From: Coenobita brevimanus
Taxonomy: Eukaryota > Arthropoda > Malacostraca > Decapoda > Coenobitidae
Assembly (NCBI GenBank): GCA_032717465.1
Contig: CM064657.1
Location: 27,601,466 to 27,665,465 of the forward strand
Reading direction: 5' to 3'
DNA: 64,000 bases
Below the pieces are notes generated by a model. It saw only the letters and a list, made by a program, of their open reading frames with translations, was not told the origin of the DNA and did no database searches. Position 1 is the first letter of the stretch. Each line of letters opens with the position of its first letter. This document shows, piece after piece, positions 48,154 to 61,200 of this stretch. The translations under genes were made by a program, and so were the position numbers.

Positions 48154-48382
48154 TATGACGGTCTTAGCATTTTTCAGTGTATTTTTCCGGAAACTCTTTA
48201 GAAAATATCCTTCATCCTCTAGAATTTTCCTACTTCTTTTGAAACTTCTGATGAAGTCTTCGACCGTTTTTCTACTCTTAATGAAAACGAAGATTATTTT
48301 ACTAAGTATGCTAGACAATCTTCACTTTTTCTCTTAGTTACTCTGAAAGTTTAATAGCCCGACCCTGTTATATTTCCTTCGA

Positions 48383-48415
<33 letters not shown>

Positions 48416-49095
48416 TTTATAATAAAATCCTTGACTTATTTTCCTTTGTCGATATTTGCAAAAGTTTTTTGGGGCATACGACTAAATTACTGCTTTAGTT
48501 TCTTCTCTAAGTAAAGCATTACCACGTATGTCTTAACAAAGCAGCCTCAAGTAAGATAAAACAAGTGAGAGAATGAGTTATCAGACATGGAGATCAGAGA
48601 ATTTATTTGAAACTTGGCATCGTACGAAAAACAAAGCTTCTGAGGACAAGAGAAACACGATTGCTGGAAGTGGAAGATTGCAAATGCTGGAAGGGCATGT
48701 GAATGTTTCACGACGGTGAGAAATTAAAAAGTTATACAGGGAACCATAAAGAGGACGGTGACAGAACACTTAATATAGCACATATGAACAAGAAGAGGCG
48801 TTCAGAGAGTACAACAGCCGCGTCTATCAATTATTGTTCTAAGGGCCGAACATTTGACTTTGTCTAGTGCTTCTCTTTGTCTTATCTTCATCCTCCAATG
48901 TAACCTTTTAAACAAGCTTATGATAACTGTCTCATCACAATAATCATCACAATATTTTCTACACTTCATCTCTACCCCGGCCTTCTTCCTTTCAACCCGC
49001 CAAGCCACTTCTCCCTTACCTCAGTCACGCCCCAGTCTTGTACCTCTCGTTTCTTCCATCAGAAAACTTGGGTCTTGTTATCCTAGAGATAGCAA
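48154..49095. other. Unannotated with (AAT)n at 48384-48413
   Basis: No gene supported. Confidence 0.45.
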
Positions 49096-49205
49096 GCTTC
49101 ATAGCATCTCTTTCCTTGTGATTTAGTCTCCACTGTACACCTTAGCATTCTTTTGTTAACTTTAATACTGCACTGTTTGCATTTATAACATAGAGGATAA
49201 CATAT
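49096..49205 (+). repeat. Dispersed repeat family F, copy 1
   Basis: ATAGCATCTCTTTCCTTGTG, GATTTAGTC, CTTAGCATTCTTTTGTTAAC, GTTTGCATTTATAACA. Compare 52610-52730, 53005-53110 and 56778-56885. Confidence 0.5.
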
Positions 49206-49259
49206 TTCATGTAAAACACACTCTGAAGGGGATATTAGGGAGTCTGTAAAGCACACGAG

Positions 49260-50790
49260 AATACAGCTCTTTGTCCTTCTCCTTCCCGCCACCTCTTCCC
49301 TCTCTTCCTTCTCACCTCCGTAACATGCCGCCTTCCCCAGAACCACACACTCACCCCCTGTGCAGCTGTCGAGGTGTCACGTACTGCCCTCCTCTCACAC
49401 CAATACTTCTCCAGGTTTTTCTCTTCCCCTCCCTTCCTCTCCATGTTCCTACTCCTCTCTTCTCTCCCCTCACGCCAATACTTCTTTCAGTCTTTCTCGT
49501 CCTATCTCTTCATCTATCCGCTTCTACTTCTCACTTCTCTTTTTAGTATTTCTGTTAGTCATTTTTGTCCCCTCTCTTCCTCTCCTTGTTCGTACTTAGC
49601 TCTTCCTTCCCCTGTTTTTCATTCTATGTTGTCCTCTTTTACCTCCTACTTCTTCGTACCATCAGTATTTAGACTAGTTTTCCTCTTCCTCTTAAACCAA
49701 TATTTCTGACAGTTTTTCTTCTGTCCTCCCTTTCCTATTCTCCCACTAATACTTCAGTCTTTTCTCTCTGCTTGTCTTCTGCCCTCTCCTGTTCTCCTCT
49801 TCACCATTACTTACTCCTGTCTTACGTCTCCTTTCTCTTTCTCACCTATTTCTTATTTTTCTCTTCTGCCATCATTACTTCATTAGTCTTTCCTTCCCCC
49901 TTAATCTTCCCCAGATCCTAATTTTCTCCTCCTTCATGACTTTCTCAGTCGTTCTTTTCCGCCCTCTTCCTCTACCTGTTATTAAGTCTTTCCTCTCCCG
50001 TGAACGCACCTTCCTTTCAGTCCTAACTCTCTTTTATCTTCCTCTCTTTATTACATTTTATTTCCTCACTCACTAATATCTTTTATTTTCATATTCCTGT
50101 CTCTTTTCTGCACTATCTTACTCCACGCTTTTCTCTGTCAGTCTCTTTCTTTCTTTTCTTCTCCTCCCTCCCCTCTCTTTCTCTTCATCAAAAAGATCTT
50201 CCTCTCGGTCCTGCTCATTCTTTCCTATCCTGCTTTACTTTTTCCTCACTTCTTTCCTAAGACCAGTATTTTTTTCAGTCTTTTCCAATCCTATTTCTTT
50301 TCTTCTAAGCCGGTACTTACTTCTCTCTCCAGTGAACACATCTTCCTCTTAGTATTTCTCACACCTTTCTGTCTTTCTCTCCTTTGTCTCACTTTAGCCT
50401 CCCTATCAATTCCCACATTGATATTAATCCTTCCCATACCCTTTCTTCCTTATCACTTCCTATTTTTTCTGTCATGAACTCACCTAAATTTTTTTCATAC
50501 TGCTTTCTCTTCCACCCTTCATACTTATTCCTCTTCATTCTCTCATTTATTCCGTCTTCATTTCCTTTCTTCTTTTTTTTTTTCTTCCTGTATGCATCAG
50601 TCCCATCTTTCACTCTTCCTCATCCTTCTACCCCTGCTTCATTCACCAGTTTCTTCTCTTTCCTGGTCTCTCTTCCTCCCCATTTTTAATAGTTTCTTTT
50701 TCTCTTGTTCTTCTCACACCCCATTTCTTTCTCGAAGTCTTTCTTTTACACATTTTCTTTTACACTACTTTGCCCCTCGATGACAACACA
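49260..50790. repeat. Pyrimidine-rich (T/C) domain, about 1.5 kb
   Basis: Long T/C-biased block with repeated phrases like CTTCCTCTCC, ACCAATACTTCT and TTTCAGTCTTTC about every 60-100 bases, suggesting a decayed long-period tandem array. Ser/Leu/Phe frames up to 111 codons are artefacts. Confidence 0.7.
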
Positions 50791-51019
50791 ATGAGCTAAA
50801 TCAGCAGTAATGAACCAGCTCACCCACATTTTCCATTACAGCAACCTACAATTATCCTTTATTTCCAAGCCCCATTACACCCACTAATCACAGTAATACT
50901 CCCACCTTTAAAGTACAGAGAAAAGAAACTCGTACCACACTCGAATAACATTATGAAAAATGGATAAAATAATGCACCTGTAAATCACTCCCACACACCT
51001 GCTTTGTTTCTTACAGTAA
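50791..51019. other. Unannotated
   Basis: Nothing recognised. Confidence 0.4.
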
Positions 51020-51355
51020 TGTAACCTCTTCAACCGGAGCTAAGTACTGTGCTACATAAACCTGCACTGGACCATCACTCCTACAGGCAAACTGCTAGAT
51101 AGTTTTATTTAACAAAGGACAGACCTCTGTACTCAAGTTCACAAAGTCATTAAACTGAATAAAATCGTGCAGCGGTGACAATAATAAAATATAAAGTAAG
51201 TAATTGGATTTAAATGGTTAACTCCTCCACTGTTATGGCGTATTACATATATTAGTGTACTCCAGCTGCTTCATGGGACTTGAAAATGAGGGATAAATAA
51301 TTATAACCTTAATTAATCCCTTTACTATTACAAGACCTTCTCATGTTGAAAAAAA
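51020..51355. repeat. AACCCC/ATCGTCTGG dispersed repeat cluster
   Basis: AACCTCTTCAACCGGAG with CTAGATAGTTTTATTTAACA; AACTGAATAAAATCGTGCAG at 51154; TGGTTAACTCCTCCACTG; TTAATCCCTTTACTATTACA. Confidence 0.6.
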
Positions 51356-51401
51356 AAAACATCTAGTGGTGGTCAGAACAACTAAAGCTGGCGTCACCGA
51401 T

Positions 51402-51690
51402 TGGAGGTTGTTGTTGTTGTTGTTTAACCCAGGTCTGTCCGGCCAAGCAGACCCCTCGACCACAGGTAAGCAACTGCTTCTGTGGTGCCGTCCTACAGGT
51501 ACAGTACTGTGCATACACTATGTAGGAAACTTGCGCTCCCTTTTGGCAGACAACTCCTCGCCAAGGTCCCTTCTCACTGCAATGTGCAAGCAAATATGAA
51601 GAGGTCTGTCTCTTTGGTGGACGCCGCAGCTGCTTCGCTCCATTAAGAGTACACAGCGCCACCATGTGTAGGCTCCTCGCCAGTGCCTTA
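51402..51690 (-). mobile_element. SINE family B, copy 3
   Basis: Plus-strand GTTGTTGTT tail complement at 51408-51424, GTCTGTCCGGCCAAGCAGAC, AGGTAAGCAACTGCTTCTGT, GCGCTCCCTTTTGGCAGACA, GGACGCCGC and GCGCCACCATGTGTAGGCTC in the same order as copy 2. A small insertion (GTACAGTACTGTGCATAC) is present near 51500. Confidence 0.7.
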
Positions 51691-52380
51691 AGGGGTTAGA
51701 AAAGAGATACGGCATTTCATCTAAACATTTTAATACAAGGACGGGAGGAATTCTTTTGCGTTTGCTGCTGGCTACCGCTGACATTGCTCGCACGTATACT
51801 CCTAGGTCGTTTCACATGATGGCAGCGTTGTGTGTGTCGCTGTCTTGAACCATTTCATTTCATTTCTCAATTTCGGAGGACTTCACGCAGGACCCCGTGC
51901 TTGGTTTGCATCTGACTTCCATACTCGTACCTGTGACTCTCCTCCAGCAGTCACTCCTCTTTCTCCCAACATTTCCAAATCATCTTAACCTATCGGGTCG
52001 AATCACTTCTATAATAGCTCTTATGACAAATTTGTCTTGTAACACACTCCTCTCTCAGCTCCGTCTCTCAGTGATGTCCTACTTATCCATCTCAACATTC
52101 TCATTTCTATACTACAGCTAGACAGTTCTATTCAACTTAGTTCTTCCCTTCTTCAAACGATTAAACAGAATCCCTAATAACCCTTTTAGGACAAGGATGT
52201 CTTCGAAAAAAATTACCCTTGCTATCAATACTTACCTTTATTTGCCATTGGAGTGGCTTCTGTTTCTTTTGAGGTTAAATTCCTGTGCAGGTTTCCAGCA
52301 GAGAAGCAACACCGACCAGAAGTAACATAAACCTGTGGCTGACTTCTGCATTCCTAGCACCCCAGCCTCCCCCCCCTCCC

Positions 52381-52415
<35 letters not shown>

Positions 52416-52609
52416 CTAGCATATTAGAGGCAAATGCAGATGCTGAACTTAAACGCTAGATACTGAATACCGGACCTTGTAACTCTGATACTGGTGTGGA
52501 GGGGGTAATGGGAGGACACAAGAATTACAAGTCGTACCGGAACTAACTAGGATGAAGCACTTGCAATTCCACTCCTAAACTGAAGTAAGAGCTGTATTTT
52601 AATGGGATA
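51691..52609. other. Unannotated with one AACCCC-family copy and (CA)n
   Basis: CAGCTAGACAGTTCTATTCA at 52117 and TAACCCTTTTAGGACAAGGA at 52177; (CA)n at 52382-52412. No gene. Confidence 0.5.
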
Positions 52610-52730
52610 GGAGACCTCGTAGCACCTCTTTCTTAGTGATTTAGTTTTAGATCACACCTAAGCATTCTTTTATCATAGTAAATAGCAACATAATTTGCAT
52701 CAACAACTAACAAGATTGTACTGAACATAA
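52610..52730 (+). repeat. Dispersed repeat family F, copy 2
   Basis: CGTAGCACCTCTTTCTTAGT, GATTTAGTTTTAG, CCTAAGCATTCTTTTATCAT, AATTTGCATCAACAAC. Directly followed by the CR1 tail on the other strand. Confidence 0.5.
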
Positions 52731-52732
52731 GA

Positions 52733-52829
52733 TCATAAAAGCATAATAGGATAACTGCAGTAGGCCGGTTGGCTCATGCTAGGCAGCTCCTGGAAGAGTA
52801 ACTGAACTATTCGAATGTGATAAGGATAG
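52733..52829 (-). mobile_element. Solo CR1 3' tail (5'-truncated copy)
   Basis: Reverse complement matches 11399-11502: CTATCCTTATC, AGTTCAGTTACTCTTC, AGGAGCTGCCTAGCATG, CAACCGGCCTACTGCAGTTA, ending TTATGATCTTATGTTC. Only about 97 bases of the 3' end were copied, as expected of abortive target-primed reverse transcription. Confidence 0.85.
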
Positions 52830-53004
52830 TGTAAAGTGCGCAATAAACCTCCAAGGGAAAGGTGTTATGAAATCACCAATGTCAACATACAGGAGAATAC
52901 TTATGTAATGTGGACAATAAATCGCTGAGGAAGGGTTGTAACGAAACCTCCAATGCTATTTACACACATCGTCCTGATCACTGTATGGGGTAGGATTCAT
53001 CTTT

Positions 53005-53110
53005 GGGTCGTAATCTCGTTGGCACAAACTCTTCGTGGTACCCCTTCCTTTGTGATTTACTTTGCGTTTGACACAGTAACATTTTCTTCCAGGCTGACAT
53101 AGTTCTTTGA
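53005..53110 (+). repeat. Dispersed repeat family F, copy 3
   Basis: GGGTCGTAATCTCGTTGG, CCCCTTCCTTTGTGATTTAC and CTTTGCGTTTGACACAG. Shares GGTCGTA.TCTCGTTGG with the copy at 56778. Confidence 0.5.
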
Positions 53111-53775
53111 TAACAGTTCAGCACGCGGAAGTATATTCGTATCGTTGCAAAAGACTAAGTAAGTCGTTATGGAAGAGGAGTTTTGAAATTTCCTAGCACG
53201 AATTCGGCCATTTGAGATCTCTGTCATGTGAAAACAGAATTTGTCATGAGCTGCCATTTAGTTTATCGATATTAAGTCTTTTAGTATGGAGCTGCTAGAT
53301 GGATGTATTTAACTTCAGGGAGACTTCTCGTAATGAAGGCGTTAAAAATAATCTCGATGTACTGTACACCACCAGCATAATGTCCTTATATTACTCCAAT
53401 TTTGCTGTCGACGGAGGATTCCCGCCGTTAAGTGACTATATCGATAATACGTGTAGCCAAAGAGTTCTGCTTACAGGATTTTTATTTCAATATCCTACTG
53501 ATTGACTCATGATTTGAAATAAACTGGGCTAGAGAGATATGGCTTTTAAAAATGGCTCTGCAGGAACACCAAAGTCCTCTCTTGTGTCGACGTAGAGAAA
53601 GAAAATCCTGAGTCTAATAATATCAGCTCGTGGTTCTTGGTTCGCAGAATTTTCATGTTGCCGAGCTGAGCAAAAACACGAAGATTCGAGAGCAGGAAGA
53701 TGATTATTTTGTCGAGACCCTCTGATCCTTTTGACCTCAGGGGGATTCTTACTCTCAGGAGACACAACTACCTCA
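53111..53775. other. Unannotated mixed sequence
   Basis: No domain in the short open frames on either strand. Confidence 0.45.
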
Positions 53776-53975
53776 AAAGTCTCGTGACAGGGGAGGAAGG
53801 AGAGGGGTGGAGGTTGGAGAAAGAGTGGGAGGGAGGGGGCGGAGTAGAGTGGAAGGAGTAGATTGGGGGAGGGGGTGGGGTCAACAAGGTTAACGGGAGG
53901 GGTGTGAGGGTTGACAGTGTGGGTGGGGGAGAGCAGAGTGGGGGAAATAAGGGAGAAGAGGGTAGAATCATGAAG
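53776..53975. repeat. Purine-rich (G-rich) patch
   Basis: GGGAGGGAGGGGGCGGAG and GGGGGAGGGGGTGGGG; runs of G suggest quadruplex potential on the plus strand. Confidence 0.7.
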
Positions 53976-54473
<498 letters not shown>

Positions 54474-54649
54474 GGAAAGGGCTGGGGAGGATGAAGAAAC
54501 AGACATAATGGAAAGTTCATATGCACTGTAATGAAATGGCTTATAATTTCAGAACAGGATAAAAAAAAAAAACAGTGATCGCGGTCAACATGGAGTGCAA
54601 GCAAACAGAAAATATGAAAAAAGAAAGGATGTGATGCTGGAGATAGGGT

Positions 54650-55135
54650 GCCGTGGTGCAGAAAAGGGTTGGGTGATTTAGTGAAGGGGAGCGAGAGGGA
54701 AGAGAGAGGCAGATGGAGGTTGGAGGCGAGGCAGACGAGTTAACAAGAGAGTCAGGAGGGAGAGAGTGGCGGAGGGAAGAAGACAGGATCGTGGAGGAAG
54801 CAAGCAAGAGGCAGAAAGGCCAAGGGAGAATTAGATGAAGAGAGGAAGTGGGTACAGAGAGGGTGAACGACAGGGGAAGAGTCGGGAATGGAGAGAAGGG
54901 ACACCAAAGGGAGAAGAGGAAGAGAGAGAACGGCAGCGAGAAGGGGAGAGGACGAGGAGGAGAGACATACAAGAAGTGAGAGGATGATGTGGAGAGAGAA
55001 GGCAACCATGAGAAAGGCAGTGAATCACACAGCGGATGACAGTCAAGGACGAGAAAAAGAGAAAGAGGACGGGAGATAGAGAGGGAGAGACATGAACCGA
55101 GAGAGAGAGGGGTAGAGAGAGGGACATACAGATGG
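54650..55135. repeat. Purine-rich (G/A) domain
   Basis: GGAGAGAGAGG, GAGGAAGAGAG and GGAGGAGAGAC phrases. The minus strand carries a 292-codon Ser/Leu/Pro frame over 54541-55419 with no family signature; a composition artefact. Confidence 0.7.
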
Positions 55136-55241
55136 GACTGTGACCAAGCGCTAACTGGCTGTCTGCAGTAATTAAGACAGCAGAAGGGTGGACAAGGAGG
55201 GCGACTAATGCTATCACGGCGCTGATGGACGACCCTCCCAG

Positions 55242-55675
55242 GGGACACACTAACACAGACCATGAACCTGTGACACCTAGGAGGCAGAGAATGTCTGATC
55301 AAGCTGCTCAGTATACAAGTAATATCCTCCACTGCAGCCAGCAGTGTCGCTCGTAAAGAAGGGCAGGGGTCTGTATAATGTGAGGCGACACACCAACAGA
55401 GACCATGAGCATATGACATCTGGGAAATACTGTAGAGAGTGTCAGACGAGGCAACTCAATAAACAAGAATATCCTCCACTATCAGCCAACAGGATTTGTC
55501 GTAAACAAGCGTCCTACAGCGTTTGAAGGAACACGTTTACAGGGATCATAAACCTGTAACACATGAAGAGTTGGTGTCTGGTGAACTCGTTCAATGTACG
55601 AGTAACATCCAACTCTACAAGCTAACAGTGTCACTCTTAAAGAAGGGAAGGGTCCTGTACAATGTTTGATGAGAA
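55242..55675. repeat. Tandem triplication, about 145-bp unit
   Basis: Unit starts at about 55242 (GACACACTAACACAGACCAT), 55384 (GACACACCAACAGAGACCAT) and 55530 (GAACACGTTTACAGGGATCA). Each continues with GAACCTGTGACACCT-like, AAGTAATATCCTCCACT-like and GTGTCGCTCGTAAAGAAGGG-like phrases. Confidence 0.75.
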
Positions 55676-56169
55676 TACAAACTTCGAAAATCATACCAAA
55701 TGTACAGACTTTAATGTGTGTGGTATGAATCCAATCGTATATGGGTCAGACTGCTTCCAACCAATTGCTTTCGCTTTGACGGACACACATGCGTCTTTAA
55801 TTCAGATCTCACACAAATGACTATCTTCAGTTGAGAAAATTCCAAGCATTCGAGGAGATAAAAATTTTCTTAAATATTTTTTTTCGCTGCTAAGGACGCA
55901 CTGAAATATTCTATTCAGGCAATTATAAGACGAGTGTAATCTGCTGAAAGACAGCGGCAAATAAATATGTAAAGCCATTACATGAGTACAGACATGTTCA
56001 CGGCAAAATGGGGAACCACGCTCAACAAGTGATATGGTTCTGGTCGTTCACTACCATGAAAACTCCCAAACGAAAAATGAATCTAATTAACACTGAACTT
56101 TTGAAGAAACTTCGGCCTACGCTTACTGTAGCTATCACAAGATAGTACGTGACCCATCATCATCACCAT

Positions 56170-56214
<45 letters not shown>

Positions 56215-56777
56215 CTGACAAAGGAAGTAAGGTGAAAAACAAGTTCGTTTACATCAAGTGACCCCTCTCTCACTCTCTCTCTCTCTTATATATATGCTAT
56301 CAGACTAAAAACAATGGAGCAAAATTCCAGCAAACAAATTACACATCATACACATATAACTAGCCATGAAAATTCGCCAGGACAAGATGAGAAGTGGTCG
56401 TGTTTACCATGGCGTCACAAAGGACCCCCGGCGACCACCTCCTTCTTTTACAACTGCGTGCGTGTTCATCTCGTCTGGCGGCCCCTCCACAGACATTATT
56501 AAAGCCCCCGGTGGCAAAAAATTAGAGGAAGTTGAACCACGAACGCGAGATTCTACTCACTGCACTTCAAAGAAAAAAAATGAAAACCTGGTGGGGAAAG
56601 AGAGAAGGAAAAAAAATGACAAAAAAGCGCGCGGAGCTCATTTCATTGCCAAGTCCTTGTGATCCATTCGTTCACATGTTGCCGAAAAGTGGGAAAAATT
56701 GTGAATGAGCGGCATATTTGAGAAGCACACTCAGCGACTGCAATCCCCACCCACCTGCCTCACTGCGACTTCAGACG
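55676..56777. other. Unannotated with (AAT)n 56171-56213 and (TC)n
   Basis: (AAT)n and a short (CT)n at about 56268-56286. Open frames at 56314-56662 lack domains. Confidence 0.45.
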
Positions 56778-56885
56778 CGGGGTCGTATTCTCGTTGGAAT
56801 AAGCGATTTCACTGCGCCTCTTTCTTGGTGATTTTTTCCTTTGGCATATTTTACCGTGCCACGTTGGCTTGTATCCTTACTAAGT
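56778..56885 (+). repeat. Dispersed repeat family F, copy 4
   Basis: GGGTCGTATTCTCGTTGGAA, GCGCCTCTTTCTTGGTGATT, TTTCCTTTGGCATATTTTAC. Confidence 0.5.
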
Positions 56886-57283
56886 CTGTCTACTCTTGAT
56901 ATAATGAGTCAGTAACATACAACAGGATAAAATAATGTGTAGGAAGAAAATAAATATAGAAGGAAGAAGTGTAAGGAAGTCTGCCACACCAGCGAGAATA
57001 CTACTCAGACGCAGAACTCAGCGGTACGAGATTAGGCAAACCCTGACAAGTTACGCTTAACCCTTCACCCAGACTGTTCAAAATTTATTCACATAGTCTT
57101 TGAAGGATACCTGTGGCTCTTGGGAAATTTGATCTGTTTACTCGGAATGCTTTACCAAAAAAATAAAATAAATAAATAAATAAAACACTTTCAATGCTTT
57201 CGCTATGAGAACGTCTATATCAACATGTTCTTATTGTATCCAAATTACTCAGTTTTGCTTGGGGAAGATTTTTCCAACCAGAC

Positions 57284-57285
<2 letters not shown>
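56886..57285. other. Unannotated AT-rich DNA
   Basis: A partial AACCCC-family start (TTAACCCTTCACCCAGACTG, about 57058) and an AATA run at 57161-57184. No gene. Confidence 0.45.

Positions 57286-57350
<65 letters not shown>
57286..57350. repeat. (TA)n microsatellite, left flank of the LTR element
   Basis: TA run ending exactly where the 5' LTR begins. Confidence 0.97.
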
Positions 57351-57354
<4 letters not shown>

Positions 57355-58136
57355 ACATAGCCTATGATTTCATCATCCTTTGTGTAATTTTAACGCACAG
57401 TTGCTGCATGTTTGATCACGAGCGTGTTCTGCCTCAGTCCCCCCCTTCTACCGTTATAGTAGAGTAAGTCGTTCTCTCTGTTATTCAGAGCGGGATTTTC
57501 AGCTTTTTGTCCCCATGGCTTCATTTGCGCGTCCTTCTTACAAGTTGTATCAAGCTCTGCCGGCCCCTATATAATGAGCTCAGTCTCTGCATCACTGCCA
57601 CTTAGATCTGCTCCTCATTTTGTTCGCATCTCTGTCCTCCCCTGTACAGATATTGTTGTTGTGAGTGCTCAGGAAGTCTCCAAACATCTAGCAGCCGTGT
57701 GTAATTTGAGTATAACTGTTGTTGCATTTTTTCTTGTACTGTGTAGCATAGGGTTAATTCTTAGGCCTAGTGAGGTTTTTGATTGATGTTGGGTTTTATG
57801 TCGGTCATTTTTTATAATAGTTTGTATCTGTAATAATTTATCTGGCATTCACTGAGTATTATCTGGTATCTCATTTTATCAGGGCTGACTTAGATAAATT
57901 TACTCTTGCTAATTTCGTGTTAATAGAGGCTATTGCAGTTAACCATATATTTAACCTGTTTATTTGCCATTACATTATCCTTATGAGTCCTGAATGTTTT
58001 GTTGTTGGTTTGTGCATTGAACTTTAACTTGTGATTTTACCTAACTCTTTTGTTTTGAACCTGGAACTTTGCGGGACAGTAGTGATTTTTAGTATTCTCA
58101 CTTAAAGTGTACATTATCTTTCTCTGTTCCGTAACA
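57351..58136 (+). repeat. 5' LTR, 786 bp
   Basis: Begins TGTTACATAG and ends CCGTAACA, giving the inverted TGTTAC...GTAACA ends usual for LTRs. It matches the 3' LTR along its whole length with about 17 substitutions and two gaps (3 and 10 bases). Contains the TATA element. The short open frame inside it (57574-57786) repeats in the 3' LTR and is not a gene. Confidence 0.95.
57568..57574 (+). promoter_or_regulatory. TATA box of the LTR promoter (TATATAA)
   Basis: TATATAA in GGCCCCTATATAATGAGC, conserved at 62258-62264 in the 3' LTR. An initiator-like TCAGTC follows at 57580-57585 but is closer than the usual 30 bases, so the start site is uncertain. Confidence 0.55.
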
Positions 58137-58142
58137 TAAATT

Positions 58143-58160
58143 TGGCGACCTCATATCAGG
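58143..58160 (+). other. Candidate tRNA primer binding site
   Basis: TGGCGACCTCATATCAGG starts six bases after the 5' LTR with the TGG that complements a tRNA CCA end. The tRNA species is not identified; the spacer is a little longer than typical. Confidence 0.5.
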
Positions 58161-58213
58161 ATATTCAGGATATTATCATAAGGATATTGCTCGATATTTT
58201 GTGACTGTTACTT

Positions 58214-61200
58214 ATGATGTCTACTATTACTACACTTGATGAAGCCAAAGATTTTTTGTCAAATGTGCAAACAGTGCTGGATGTAGAAAACAGAACAAAG
58301 AATGAACTTAAGCTTGTTGCTCAACAATTGGGAATTGCTGTTCGCTCTCATCATTCTAAAGATCAGATTGTTGACATGATTAATGAAAGCTTGTTTAATG
58401 TAACTCCTCCAAATGAGCAAACGCAGATTGAATTAGCTAAGTTACAGCTAGCCCTGCAGGAGGCTCGTGTGAAAGAAGCTGAATTTCAAGCACGTGCTAA
58501 GGAGGCTGAGTCTCAGGCTAAGAAGGCTTGTGTTAAGGAGGCTGAATTTCAGGCAAATGCTCGTATTCAAGAGGCACAGGTACAGGCTCAGGCACAAGTT
58601 GAAATTGCTAGGATTCAGGCAGACCATGAGTATCGCATGAAGCAAGGTGGAACTGGATCATCTAGCTCTGATGATTTTGATGTGGCTAAAAATGTTAAAC
58701 TTGTCCCTCCTTTTAATGAATCTGATTTAACAAAGTATTTTCAGTTGTTTGAGAGGGTAGCTACAGGTTTTAATTGGCCCAAACAGAATTGGCCAGTACT
58801 CCTTCAAACTGTTCTCACCGGTAAAGCTCAAGTAACTTATGCATCTTTGCCTCAGGATCAATGTGATAATTATGATGTAGTTAGGAGCTTGATTCTTAAG
58901 GCCTATGAGCTTGTTCCTGAAGCCTATAGAGTAAAATTTAGGTCAACTTACAAGCAAGATAAGCAATCCCATGTTGAGTATGCAAAAATCAAAGATCTGT
59001 TAGAGCAGTGGTTAAATTCTAAGAATGTGGATTCTGATTTTGACAAATTTAAGCAGATGATTTTGCTGGAGGACTTCAAAAGGTGTATTTATAAAGATGT
59101 AAGCCTATATCTTGATGAGAGAAGAATAAATAATTTGTCTGATGCTGCAGTTTTAGCTGATGAGTATGTTCTCACTCACAAGAGATATTTTAGAGAAAAA
59201 GGGAAAGCTGAGAGTAAGTACGTTGCCTCTACTCAGAGTACAGGTAACAGGAAAGAGAATAAAGATGATGTTTCTCAGGAAGTAAATACCAGCTTCACCT
59301 CTAGATTTCAGAAAAGTAAATGTACTTATTGTAGTAAGCTTGGTCATACTACGGAGAGATGTTTCAGGAGACAGCGTGATGTGAACAAAAAGGAGTCTTT
59401 AAATATTCAGTCAATTGGTCTAGTGTCCACTCTTGAGAGTTCCCAGAATTCTTTAACTGAGTTAACTGAACCTGCTTTGAGGGGAAACTTAAATTTTCAT
59501 GATGGAGCTCCTCTTTTGAGCAGTAACGTGGGTGACACTCTCAAGAGTTCATGTGCTAATTTCCTGTCTGATGGTTTTGTCAGTCCTCTGGACAGTAATG
59601 ACAGGAAATCAGTTAAAATATATCGTGACACAGGTGCTTGCCAATCCCTTATGCTGACCAGTGTTCTAGGCTCTAATGTTAATTCCTCTGATGAAACTGT
59701 AATCTTACAAGGTGTAGGGAATAATTACTTCTCTGTCCCTCTGTGCAGAGTGAATTTAGAGTCTGGTTTTGTTAATGGTTCCGTTATGGTTGGGTTGGTT
59801 GAGACACTCCCAATGTCAGGTGTAACTTTCTTACTTGGAAATGATATTGGTGGAAGTCAAGTGTGTCCAGCTCCTCAGTTGTCTGGTGAGCCGGTGGCTG
59901 CGTCCCATGATTGTGATGTCCCTGATGTGTTCCCTGCATGTGCTGTCACTAGGGCTAAGTCTAAAGTTACTGGTGACTTAGAGGATAATGATGATGATGA
60001 TGATGATGTTATCCTAGCTGACACTTTTCTTGCTAATTTGGACCACTCACCAGATGAGGCAGTACCCCGTAGTGTTGATAATTTGTCTCGTCAAGAGTTG
60101 GTTGAGTTGCAGGTTGCTGACCCTGAGTTGAAAGGTCTAGCTAACTCTGCTTACAGTGAAGAAGAGTCAGCTGGTGCTTCTACTTGTTATTATGTAAAGT
60201 CAGGAGTACTTATGAGGAAGTGGAGACCCCCAACAGCATCAGCCGACTGTGAATGGGAGGTTGTACATCAAGTTGTCATCCCTCGTGTTTGTAGGCAGGA
60301 TATCATTAGAGTGGCTCATGATTCCAGTTTGGCAGGACACCTTGGAGTGAGGAAGACTGTGGCACGCATTTTGAAACACTTCTACTGGCCAGGTGTCTTC
60401 AGGGATGTTTCCTGGTATTGTAAGTCTTGTCACACCTGTCAAGTTGTGGGGAAGTGTAATCAGACCGAAAAGGTTGCACCTCTAGTTCCCATTCCTCCTT
60501 TTGAGGCCCCTTTCACCCGTGTGTTGGTGGATATTGTGGGCCCTCTTCCTAAGACTTCTTCAGGATTTTCTTATGTGTTGACCATGATTGATATGGCTAC
60601 TCGTTATCCTGAAGCCATTCCACTTAGAAATATCTCAGCAAAGAACGTGGTTAAGGAAATGCTAGGGTTCTTCACAAAGTTTGGTCTGCCCAAGGAGGTA
60701 CAGTCAGACCGGGGAAATAATTTCATGTCAAATGTTTTCAAGCAGTCTCTGAAAGAGTTGGGCATCACCCAGATCACGTCTTCAGCTTACCATCCCCAGA
60801 CCCAAGGAGCGTTGGAGAGATATCATCAAACACTCAAATCGATGCTCAAGAAATACTGTTTGGAACATCAGAAAGACTGGGATAAAGGTCTTCCATTCGT
60901 TGTGTTTGCTGCAAGAGAATCTCCAAATGAATCACTGGGCTTCTCACCTTTTGAACTACTGTTTGGCCATAAAGTAAGAAGACCCCTTAAGCTACTCAAG
61001 GAATGCTGGCTGTCGGAGGAAGAAGACGTCAACCTGCTGGAGTATGTGATGAAGTTCAAAGAACGGCTGTCCACTGCTTTACAACTGGCGAGAGAGAATT
61101 TAGGAGCTGCTCAGGAGAAGATGAAGACTTGGTATGATAAGATGTCCAGGTTACGCCACTTTCAGCCAGGAGATCAGGTTTTGTTTCTGCTACCAGTTCA

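Noticed and set aside
54541..55419. 292-codon open frame on the minus strand
   Set aside because: Ser/Leu/Pro-rich with no domain, overlapping a purine-rich tract that removes stop codons on the opposite strand; composition artefact.
57574..57786. 70-codon gene inside the 5' LTR
   Set aside because: The same frame appears in the 3' LTR (62264-62473); it is LTR sequence with no coding signature.
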